Notes under the pieces: model-generated
What the model was told of the DNA's origin: nothing
The model's input: only the letters and a program-made list of their open reading frames with translations
The model's database searches: none
From: Brachymonas wangyanguii
GTDB taxonomy: Bacteria; Pseudomonadota; Gammaproteobacteria; Burkholderiales; Burkholderiaceae_C
Length of the DNA stretch: 64,000 bases
Assembly: GCF_045055315.1 (NCBI RefSeq)
Contig: NZ_CP173677.1
Location: 1,302,001-1,366,000 of the forward strand
Direction: 5' to 3'
Position numbers and translations under genes: made by a program
Shown: positions 49,239 through 57,576 of the stretch, piece by piece
How the letters are laid out: every line of letters starts with the position of its first letter
Position numbering within the stretch: the stretch's first letter is position 1

Positions 49239-50582
49239 ATGAAACCCGTGATCGCCCTGGTGGGGCGGCCCAATGTGGGCAAGTCCACCCTGTTCAACCG
49301 CATGACCAAGTCGCGTGATGCGATCGTGGCCGACTTTGCCGGCCTGACGCGTGACCGCCACTACGGCAATGGTCGCCAGGGCCGTCGCGAGTTCATCGTC
49401 ATCGATACCGGCGGTTTCGAGCCGGATGCCGGCACCGGCAGCATCTTCCGCGAAATGGCTCGCCAGACGCAACAGGCCGTGGCCGAAGCGGATGTGGTGG
49501 TGTTCGTCGTTGACGCGCGTGAAGGCCTGTCGGCGCAGGACCATGACATTGCCAACTACCTGCGCCGCCTCGGCAAGAGCACCATCCTCGCGGCCAACAA
49601 GGCCGAGGGCATGAAGGAAGGCCAGCAGCTGACCGATTTCTATGAGCTCGGCCTGGGCGAGGTGCACGCGGTGTCCGCAGCCCATGGCCAGGGCATTCGT
49701 GGCCTGGTCGATCTGGCGCTGGACAGCATCGGCATTCCGGAGCCGGATGACGACGATGAGGCCGGCGAAGAGAACAAGACGATCAAGCTGGCCGTGGCCG
49801 GCCGTCCCAACGTCGGCAAGTCCACGCTGATCAACACCTGGCTCGGTGAGGAGCGCCTGGTGGCGTTCGACCTGCCGGGTACCACGCGTGATGCCATCAG
49901 CGTGCCGTTCGAGCGTGATGGCCAGACCTACGAGCTGATCGATACCGCTGGCCTGCGCCGCAAGGGCAAGGTGTTCGAGGCGATCGAGAAATTCTCGGTG
50001 GTGAAGACGCTGCAGGCGATCGAATCGGCCAACGTGGTGCTCTTGCTGCTGGATGCGACGCAGGGCGTGACCGACCAGGACGCGCACATTGCCGGCTACA
50101 TCCTGGAATCCGGCCGCGCCGTGGTGATCGCCATCAACAAGTGGGATGCGGTCGACGACTACCAGCGCGAGCTGGTGCTGCGCTCGGTCGAAACCCGTCT
50201 GGGTTTCCTCAAGTTCGCGGCACTGCACTATATTTCTGCGATCAAGCGTCAGGGCATCGCCCCGCTGTGGAAGTCGATTGGCCAGGCCTATGCTGCAGCC
50301 AACTGCAAGATGCCGACGCCGGCGCTGACGCGTGCACTTCACGAGGCCGTGCAGTTCCAGGCACCCAAGCGTTCCGGCATGTACCGTCCCAAGCTGCGCT
50401 ATGCGCACCAGGGCGGTATGAACCCGCCAGTGGTGGTGGTGCACGGCAACTCGCTCGAGCACGTCACCGATGCCTACAAGCGCTATCTGGAAGGCCGTCT
50501 GCGCAAGATCTTCAACTTGACTGGTACGCCGCTGCGTATCGAGATGAAGACCTCGCACAACCCCTACGCCGACAAGGACTGA
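49239..50582 (+). CDS. der: Ribosome assembly GTPase Der (EngA)
   Basis: A 447-residue essential double GTPase for 50S maturation. Each G domain starts with GRPNVGKST (near residues 8 and 187); the G3 DTGGFEP and DTAGLRRKGK, and G4 NKAEG and NKWD, are visible, followed by the KH-like C-terminal domain (NLTGTPLRIEMKTSHNPY). AAAAGGAAAC precedes ATG 49239. In many betaproteobacteria hfq-hflX follow; here the next gene is hpnE on the other strand, and its end overlaps the last 19 bp of der. Confidence 0.98.
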   Translation: MKPVIALVGRPNVGKSTLFNRMTKSRDAIVADFAGLTRDRHYGNGRQGRREFIVIDTGGFEPDAGTGSIFREMARQTQQAVAEADVVVFVVDAREGLSAQDHDIANYLRRLGKSTILAANKAEGMKEGQQLTDFYELGLGEVHAVSAAHGQGIRGLVDLALDSIGIPEPDDDDEAGEENKTIKLAVAGRPNVGKSTLINTWLGEERLVAFDLPGTTRDAISVPFERDGQTYELIDTAGLRRKGKVFEAIEKFSVVKTLQAIESANVVLLLLDATQGVTDQDAHIAGYILESGRAVVIAINKWDAVDDYQRELVLRSVETRLGFLKFAALHYISAIKRQGIAPLWKSIGQAYAAANCKMPTPALTRALHEAVQFQAPKRSGMYRPKLRYAHQGGMNPPVVVVHGNSLEHVTDAYKRYLEGRLRKIFNLTGTPLRIEMKTSHNPYADKD

Positions 50583-51901
50583 GCGGCCTGCAGGCCGCTG
50601 CGTACCGCGCCTTCGAGCGTGGCCGGGTAATCGCCCTCGACATAATCACCACAGGCACGCAAGCCGGGCAGGATCTGCATTGGTGGGCGCTGCACGTCGG
50701 CGCTGCAGACAAAGGTGGCGCGCTTGTCCACCAGCGTGCGGATCAGCGTCAGCCGTGACAGGCCGAGTTCGGCCTGCGCTTGCTGCAGGGTTGCCTGCTC
50801 ATGGGCGTCCCGCGGCAGTTCGCTGCAGCTGGCGACAAAGGCCAGCAGGCGCTGCCCGTTTTCTATCCCATCCTGTTCCGGATGGCTGAACACGAACTGG
50901 GCCGGACTGCCGGCCAGCGCTTGCATGCGCGGCAGGCGTGCGGCATCGTCTAGCGGGCACCAGGCGTAAGTGGTGGCAATCGGCATCCACTGCAGCCGAT
51001 TCGCCATCTCGATCCAGCGCTGGTAACGGCTGTGCTGCACCTCGCAAAAAACTGTCTGTATCTGTTGCAGCAGGCGCGCCGCTTCCGGTGCCGGTGTCGC
51101 CAGGATGACGCGATCAGCCTGCAACTGGCTGCCATCGTCGAGTTGCAGCTGCCAGCCGGCATGGGGAGAATTGGCCTGTAGCGGCTCCAGTCCTTGTACC
51201 CGGCAGCCGAGCCGCACCTCGGCGCCTTGGGTTTGCAGCCAGCGCACGGCGGGCTCCGGCAGCACCTGGCCCAGCGGCACGCGTGCCACCAACGCGTCCG
51301 AGCCTCCGCGTTGTGCCATCAGCGCGTCGTGGATCACACGCAGGAATACCCGGCCGCTGGTATGTTCCGGCTGACTATTGAAGGCCGACACGCACAGCGG
51401 CGTGACCAGATCTTGCAGGATATCGGCATGCAGGCCACGGCAGACCTGCAGCACGCTGGCGCTGTTGTCACAACGGTAGCCCTGGTGTTGCCAGCGCGCC
51501 GCCACGCGCAGCAGGGAGAGTTTGGCTGCCAGGCTCCAGCCCTGCGCCTGCCAGATGGCACGCAGCACATCCCAGGTGGGCAGGGCAGAGGCGGGCGGCA
51601 TGCGCAGGCCACGACCATCCGGTGTGCGCAGATCCAGCGGTTCACGATGCAGCACCTGGCTGGGATCGACTCCGACTTGCAGCATCATTTGCAGGCAGCT
51701 GGCATAGGCGCCGATCAGGATATGCTGACCGTTGTCCATGGTCAGGGTATCGCTCAGGGCCACGCTGCGCGCGCGGCCGCCCGGGTCACGCGCGGCTTCG
51801 AGCAGGCTGACACGCCAGCCGAGCTGCTGCGCTGCTAGCGCCGCCGTGCAACCGGCCCAGCCGGCACCAACAATGGCCACATGGCCAGGCGCGGAAGGCA
51901 T
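50564..51901 (-). CDS. hpnE: Hydroxysqualene dehydroxylase (squalene-associated FAD-dependent desaturase)
   Basis: A 445-residue flavoprotein that reduces hydroxysqualene to squalene, the last of the HpnCDE steps. The N-terminal dinucleotide motif VAIVGAGWAGCTAALAAQQLGW, then ARDPGGRARS and DNGQHILIGAY, are typical of HpnE; the C-terminus LRACGDYVEGDYPATLEGAVRSGLQAA binds FAD. ATG 51901 starts just before the fold. It is 5 bp after hpnD. Its last 19 bp overlap the convergent der gene, so no separate terminator is possible between them. Confidence 0.93.
   Translation of the reverse strand: MPSAPGHVAIVGAGWAGCTAALAAQQLGWRVSLLEAARDPGGRARSVALSDTLTMDNGQHILIGAYASCLQMMLQVGVDPSQVLHREPLDLRTPDGRGLRMPPASALPTWDVLRAIWQAQGWSLAAKLSLLRVAARWQHQGYRCDNSASVLQVCRGLHADILQDLVTPLCVSAFNSQPEHTSGRVFLRVIHDALMAQRGGSDALVARVPLGQVLPEPAVRWLQTQGAEVRLGCRVQGLEPLQANSPHAGWQLQLDDGSQLQADRVILATPAPEAARLLQQIQTVFCEVQHSRYQRWIEMANRLQWMPIATTYAWCPLDDAARLPRMQALAGSPAQFVFSHPEQDGIENGQRLLAFVASCSELPRDAHEQATLQQAQAELGLSRLTLIRTLVDKRATFVCSADVQRPPMQILPGLRACGDYVEGDYPATLEGAVRSGLQAAQSLSA
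50582..50599. terminator. 18-bp palindrome at the der/hpnE junction
   Basis: AGCGGCC-TGCA-GGCCGCT is a perfect palindrome starting at the last base of the der stop codon, inside the hpnE 3' end. Lacks a T run; possible 3'-end structure for der. Confidence 0.4.
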
Positions 51902-51906
51902 GCCGC

Positions 51907-52770
51907 TCAGAGCTTGCGCACGCCGAGCGCCTGTATTTTCCAGGCCAGCCAGAACTTGCGCAGTGGCGTCAGGCTGATGCGCTGGTGCAGCACCTGGAAG
52001 TTGGAACGTTCGATTTCGCGCAGCAAGGTGCGGTAGATGCTGGCCATCATCAGGCCGGGCTTCTGGCTGCGGCGGTCCACCGTGGGCAGCAGGGCGAGCG
52101 CACGGTCGTAGTGCTGGTGCGCGCGCTGTGCCTGGTATTGCATCAGGCGCTGGAAGTCTTCCGAATACTCGCGCTTGAGGATGGTGTTGGCCTTGACGCC
52201 AAACTGCTGCAGCTCGCTGATCGGCAGGTAGATGCGGCCGCGCATGGCGTCTTCGCCAACGTCGCGGATGATGTTGGTAAGCTGCAGCGCCAGGCCGAGC
52301 TCATGCGCATATTGCGTGGTCTGCTCGTCTTTCTGACCGAAGATGCGTGCCGACACTTCACCGACGATGCCCGCGACCAGATGGCAGTAGCGCTGCAGGC
52401 CGGGAAAATCCAGATAGCGTGTCTGCTGCAGATCCATCTGGCAGCCCTCGATCACCGCCAGCAGTTGGCGCTGTTCGATCCCGAAAGGCTGGGCCCAGGG
52501 CATCAGCGCCTGCATTACCGGATGCGTGGGCTGGCCGGCGTAGGCCTGGCGCACCTCGTTCTGCCACCAGGCCAGCTTGGCCTGGGCCACGCCAGGATCC
52601 TGCACCTCGTCCACCACATCGTCGATTTCACGGCAGAAGGCGTAGAAGGCCACGATCGCGGCGCGCCGGTCGGCCGGCAGGAACAGGAAGGCATAGTAGA
52701 AGCTGCTGCCGGAGGAGGCAGCCTTCTGCTGGACGTACTCTTGCGGAGAGGCGGGGGTGGTGTCAGACAT
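51907..52770 (-). CDS. hpnD: Presqualene diphosphate synthase HpnD
   Basis: A 287-residue trans-isoprenyl synthase that joins two farnesyl diphosphates into presqualene diphosphate. The first Asp-rich motif is in AFCREIDDVVDEV (about 50-60) and the second in NIIRDVGEDAMRGRIYLP. SSFYYAFLFLP near the N-terminus is characteristic. ATG 52770 is chosen because the family begins about there; ATG 52800 would add ten residues and lie 9 bp after the hpnC stop, tightening the operon. The product passes to HpnC. Confidence 0.93.
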   Translation of the reverse strand: MSDTTPASPQEYVQQKAASSGSSFYYAFLFLPADRRAAIVAFYAFCREIDDVVDEVQDPGVAQAKLAWWQNEVRQAYAGQPTHPVMQALMPWAQPFGIEQRQLLAVIEGCQMDLQQTRYLDFPGLQRYCHLVAGIVGEVSARIFGQKDEQTTQYAHELGLALQLTNIIRDVGEDAMRGRIYLPISELQQFGVKANTILKREYSEDFQRLMQYQAQRAHQHYDRALALLPTVDRRSQKPGLMMASIYRTLLREIERSNFQVLHQRISLTPLRKFWLAWKIQALGVRKL

Positions 52771-52809
52771 GGTGGCCGCTATTGTCCCATGTTCCTGCAT
52801 GAATCCGGT

Positions 52810-53688
52810 TCAGGCCAGCCGATGTCGCAGGCTGCCCCAGAGCAATGCCGGCGCATCGGCCTTGCTGATACGCGGACGCTGGTGGGCAATGCGGCCGCCG
52901 AGCGCGCGCGTCTTGCGGCCAATGCGCCAGCCGCCCTGCATCACCAAGCGCAGCTCCCAGCCCGACAAACGGCCGGCCTGTTGGCTGACCGCCGCCGGCA
53001 AGGGCAGGCCGGCGCACATCAGGGCATCGGCGCGATCCAGCAAGTCTGCCGCCAGCACCTGGATGGCGGGTTCAGGACTGGCCGCTGGCAGACGCGGATC
53101 CACGCCATGCGCCTGGCACAGGTCCTGCGGCAGGTAGTAGCGACCACGCGCCACATCGAGCGAGATGTCCTGCCAGAAGTTGTAGAGTTGCAGCGCCGTG
53201 CAGATGGCATCGCTCTGCTGCAGGGATTCGGCATCGTGCACACCGTACAGGTGCAGCATCAGGCGCCCGACCGGGTTGGCCGAATAGCGTGCGTAGTCGA
53301 GCAAGTCATCGTGGCGGGCGTAGACGGCAGCCTGTTCGCTGTGGTGGATATCGCGGCGGAAGGCCGTCAGCAGGTCCTGCAGCAGCGGTACTGGCAGCTG
53401 GTATTGCCGGATCACGCCTTGCAGCGGCTGCATGATGCCGCTCCATGACGCATCGGCTGGGTAGGGCGTGCTGCCGGCCGCCAGCGTCAGTGCGTTTCCA
53501 TAGCGATCCAGCTCCTGCAACCGCTGCGAGGCCGTTTGCGTGCCTTCGTCGGCGATGTCGTCGGCTGTTCGCGCAAAATGGTAGAGCGCTGCCACCGCCG
53601 GCCGGATCGCCGGCGGGCACAGCCAGCTGGCCACCGGAAAGTTCTCGTAGTGGGTGACGGGCTGGGCCTGGGCGGGTGGGGCGGTCAT
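52810..53688 (-). CDS. hpnC: Hydroxysqualene synthase HpnC
   Basis: A 292-residue squalene/phytoene-synthase family enzyme that converts presqualene diphosphate to hydroxysqualene. Opening HYENFPVASWLCPP and the Asp motif FARTADDIADEG are the HpnC hallmarks; NFWQDISLDVARGRYYLPQ is the second motif. First gene of hpnC-hpnD-hpnE. No squalene-hopene cyclase or other hpn genes are in view, so whether hopanoids are made cannot be judged here. The upstream gap to tRNA-Leu (119 bp) must contain its promoter. Confidence 0.93.
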   Translation of the reverse strand: MTAPPAQAQPVTHYENFPVASWLCPPAIRPAVAALYHFARTADDIADEGTQTASQRLQELDRYGNALTLAAGSTPYPADASWSGIMQPLQGVIRQYQLPVPLLQDLLTAFRRDIHHSEQAAVYARHDDLLDYARYSANPVGRLMLHLYGVHDAESLQQSDAICTALQLYNFWQDISLDVARGRYYLPQDLCQAHGVDPRLPAASPEPAIQVLAADLLDRADALMCAGLPLPAAVSQQAGRLSGWELRLVMQGGWRIGRKTRALGGRIAHQRPRISKADAPALLWGSLRHRLA

Positions 53689-53807
53689 GTGCGATCGTGT
53701 TTTGCGTGAATTCTGGCTTTGAGCGTGAATTGTCCGTCATTGCAAGCTAAAATCACTGATTACCTGTTTCACGTGGTGCAGTTGTCATGGCTGCGTCATC
53801 GGAACCT

Positions 53808-53894
53808 GCGCGGGTGGCGAAATTGGTAGACGCACCAGGTTTAGGTCCTGACGCCAGCAATGGTGTGGGGGTTCGAGTCCCCCCCCGCGCACCA
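53808..53894 (+). tRNA. tRNA-Leu (anticodon UAG)
   Basis: An 87-nt cloverleaf with acceptor stem GCGCGGG / CCCGCGC and an encoded CCA end. The D-arm has the GGTAGAC element, the anticodon loop TTTAGGT sits in the stem CCAGG/CCTGA giving anticodon UAG, a long variable arm follows as in class II tRNAs, and the T-arm has GTTCGAG. It lies upstream of tig, a conserved betaproteobacterial order. Confidence 0.97.
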
Positions 53895-53962
53895 GAGTTT
53901 TCAAGTTTGCAGGCCGGCCTCCGCTGCCGCTGCCTGCCTTCTATCCAGCAAAGGAAATATCC

Positions 53963-55276
53963 ATGTCCGTGAATGTCGAAACCCTCGAGAAGCTCGAGCG
54001 CAAGATCACCCTGTCCCTGCCCGTGAAAGACGTGCAGGACGAAGTCACCAAGCGCCTGCAGCGCCTGGCTCGCACCGTGAAGATGGACGGCTTCCGTCCG
54101 GGCAAGGTGCCGGTCAGCGTGGTGGCCAACCAGTACGGCCCGGCCGTGCAGTATGAAGTGATCAACGACAAGGTCGGCCAGGCGTTCTACCAGGCCGCCA
54201 ATGAAGCCGAACTGCGCGTGGCTGGCCAGCCGGCCATCAGCGAGAAGGATGGCGCTGCCGAAGGCGAGATGCTGTTCGAGGCCGTGTTCGAAGTGTTCCC
54301 CGAAGTCAAGATCAACGACCTTACGGCTACCGAAGTCGAGAAGATCGCTGCCGAAGTGGACGACGAAGCTATCGACCGCACCATCGACATACTGCGCAAG
54401 CAGCGTCGCACCTTTGCCCAGCGTGGCAAGGACGAGCCGGCGGTGGACGGTGACCGCGTGACCGTGGACTTCGAAGGCAAGATCGACGGCGAACCCTTTG
54501 CCGGCGGCAAGGCCGAAGGCTTCCAGTACCTGGTCGGCGAAGGCCAGATGCTGGCTGAATTTGAAGACGCCGTGCGCGGCATGAAGATCGGCGAAAGCAA
54601 GACGTTCCCGCTGGCCTTCCCCGAGGACTACCATGGCAAGGAAGTGGCTGGCAAGACCGCCGACTTCCTGGTGACGGTGCAGAAGCTGGAAGCTGCCAAC
54701 ATGCCCGAAGTGAACGAAGAGTTTGCCAAGCAGCTGGGCGTGGGTGATGCGACCGTGGAAGGCCTGCGCGCCGACATCCGCAAGAACCTGGAGCGCGAAG
54801 TCAAGTACCGCCTGCTGGCCCGCAACAAGAACGCCGTGATGGACGCGCTGATCAACAGCGCCGAGCTGGACCTGCCCAAGGCCAGCATCCAGGCCGAAGT
54901 CAACGCCATGGCCCAGGCTGCGCGCCAGGACCTGGTGCAGCGTGGCATGAAGGATGCCGCCAACGCCGAACTGCCGGCCGAGCTGTTCCAGCCGCAAGCC
55001 GAGCGCCGCGTGCGTCTGGGCCTGATCGTGGCCGAACTGGTGCGTGCCGAGAACCTGATGGCCACGCCCGAGCAGATCAAGGCCTACATCGACGACCTGT
55101 CTGCCAGCTACGAGAAGCCGGAAGAAGTGGCCCGCTGGTACCTGAACGACCAGCAGCGCATGTCCGAGATCGAAGCCGTGGTGACGGAAGCCAACGTGAC
55201 CGACTTCGTGCTGGGCAAGGCCAAGGTCAGCGACAAGAAGGTCAGCTTCCAGGAGCTGATGGACCAGCCGGTCTGA
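53963..55276 (+). CDS. tig: Trigger factor, ribosome-bound chaperone
   Basis: A 437-residue chaperone and peptidyl-prolyl isomerase acting at the ribosome exit tunnel. The N-terminal ribosome-binding signature is in DGFRPGKVPVSVV (about 34-48); the FKBP domain spans about 155-245 (RVTVDFEGKIDG...FAGGKAEG...); the rest is the helical substrate cradle. AAAGGAAA precedes ATG 53963. The clpP-clpX-lon genes follow, forming the standard protein-quality-control cluster. A GC hairpin (ACGGCCGG / CCGGCCGT, about 55290-55311) lies after the stop but has no T run. Confidence 0.98.
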   Translation: MSVNVETLEKLERKITLSLPVKDVQDEVTKRLQRLARTVKMDGFRPGKVPVSVVANQYGPAVQYEVINDKVGQAFYQAANEAELRVAGQPAISEKDGAAEGEMLFEAVFEVFPEVKINDLTATEVEKIAAEVDDEAIDRTIDILRKQRRTFAQRGKDEPAVDGDRVTVDFEGKIDGEPFAGGKAEGFQYLVGEGQMLAEFEDAVRGMKIGESKTFPLAFPEDYHGKEVAGKTADFLVTVQKLEAANMPEVNEEFAKQLGVGDATVEGLRADIRKNLEREVKYRLLARNKNAVMDALINSAELDLPKASIQAEVNAMAQAARQDLVQRGMKDAANAELPAELFQPQAERRVRLGLIVAELVRAENLMATPEQIKAYIDDLSASYEKPEEVARWYLNDQQRMSEIEAVVTEANVTDFVLGKAKVSDKKVSFQELMDQPV

Positions 55277-55440
55277 GACTGATGCCGTAACGGCCGGCAG
55301 TTCCGGCCGTACCGACAGGCCTGTGTGGTCAGACTCTTGCAGTCTGCCGCCCAGGCCTTATTTATTCAGCATCATTCCCGTCATAATGTATGACAGTCAG
55401 GCTGGTGCCAAGCCGGCCGGAAACCTTTGGAGCCCTACGC

Positions 55441-56073
55441 ATGCAAACTTCGCGCAACAGTGCACTCGACGCCCAGGCCCTGGGCCTGATCCCCATGGTG
55501 GTGGAGCAATCCGGCCGTGGCGAGCGCTCCTATGACATCTATTCCCGCCTGCTGAAGGAGCGTGTGGTGTTCCTGGTCGGCCCGGTGAACGACCAGACCG
55601 CCAACCTGGTGGTAGCCCAGTTGCTGTTCCTGGAAAGCGAAAACCCGGACAAGGATATTTCCTTCTACATCAACTCGCCCGGTGGCTCGGTCAGCGCCGG
55701 CATGGCGATCTACGACACGATGAACTTCATCAAGCCCGATGTGTCCACGCTGTGCATGGGCATGGCGGCCAGCATGGGCGCCTTCCTGCTGTCGTCCGGC
55801 GCCAAGGGCAAGCGCTTCTGCCTGCCCAACTCGCGCGTCATGATCCACCAGCCGCTGGGTGGTGCCCAGGGCCAGGCCACGGACATCGAGATCCATGCGC
55901 GCGAGATCCTGCGCCTGCGCAAGGAGCTGAACCAGATCCTGGCCACCAACACCGGCCAGCCGCTGGACAAGATCGAACGTGATACCGAGCGTGACTACTT
56001 CATGGCCGCGCAAGAAGCGCGTGATTACGGCCTGGTGGACCAGGTGATCCGCCAGCGCGGCGAAGCGGTCTGA
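55441..56073 (+). CDS. clpP: ATP-dependent Clp protease proteolytic subunit
   Basis: A 210-residue serine protease forming the ClpP double-heptamer. Triad Ser111 (GMAASMGAF), His136 (RVMIHQP) and Asp185. The residues before the family start (DAQALGLIPMVVEQSGRGERSYDIYSRLLKER) include the usual propeptide. GGAG is 10 nt before ATG 55441. The upstream 164 bp hold a CATAAT -10 candidate near 55383-55388; CTTATTT and CCCGTCAT nearby vaguely resemble a sigma-32 site but are not convincing. clpX follows after 90 bp. Confidence 0.98.
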   Translation: MQTSRNSALDAQALGLIPMVVEQSGRGERSYDIYSRLLKERVVFLVGPVNDQTANLVVAQLLFLESENPDKDISFYINSPGGSVSAGMAIYDTMNFIKPDVSTLCMGMAASMGAFLLSSGAKGKRFCLPNSRVMIHQPLGGAQGQATDIEIHAREILRLRKELNQILATNTGQPLDKIERDTERDYFMAAQEARDYGLVDQVIRQRGEAV

Positions 56074-56163
56074 GTCCCATGATGACCGCCGGGCCTGCAG
56101 GTCTGGCGGTTTCCTGTTTTTCCCTGATATTTGCCTGCGACCTTGATCGCATGGCCTGATTGC

Positions 56164-57441
<1,278 letters not shown>

Positions 57442-57457
57442 GGCTTTCAGGCCAGAT

Positions 57458-57482
57458 GCCCGCCAGCCGGCGGGCTTTTTTT
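57458..57482 (+). terminator. Intrinsic terminator after clpX
   Basis: GCCCGCC (57458-57464) pairs with GGCGGGC (57469-57475) around a 4-nt loop, followed by seven T residues. Separates clpPX from lon. Confidence 0.95.
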
Positions 57483-57512
57483 GCGCCAGGCGCAGGCTGC
57501 ATGGATTCCATG

Positions 57513-57540
57513 CTTGAATATCCGTGCACAGCGCCCATAA
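57513..57540 (+). promoter_or_regulatory. Sigma-32-like heat-shock promoter of lon
   Basis: CTTGAA (57513-57518), a 14-bp spacer and GCCCATAA (57533-57540) resemble the sigma-32 consensus (CTTGAA, 13-17 bp, CCCCATNT). It lies between the clpX terminator and lon, with a leader of about 30 nt. Confidence 0.6.
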
Positions 57541-57576
57541 CTGGTAGCTGAACCTAGAATACGAGAGTACGCCTAC

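Noticed and set aside
55325..55395. Sigma-32 promoter upstream of clpP
   Set aside because: CTTATTT and CCCGTCAT with 13 bp spacing resemble it only loosely; too weak to call next to the clearer lon site.
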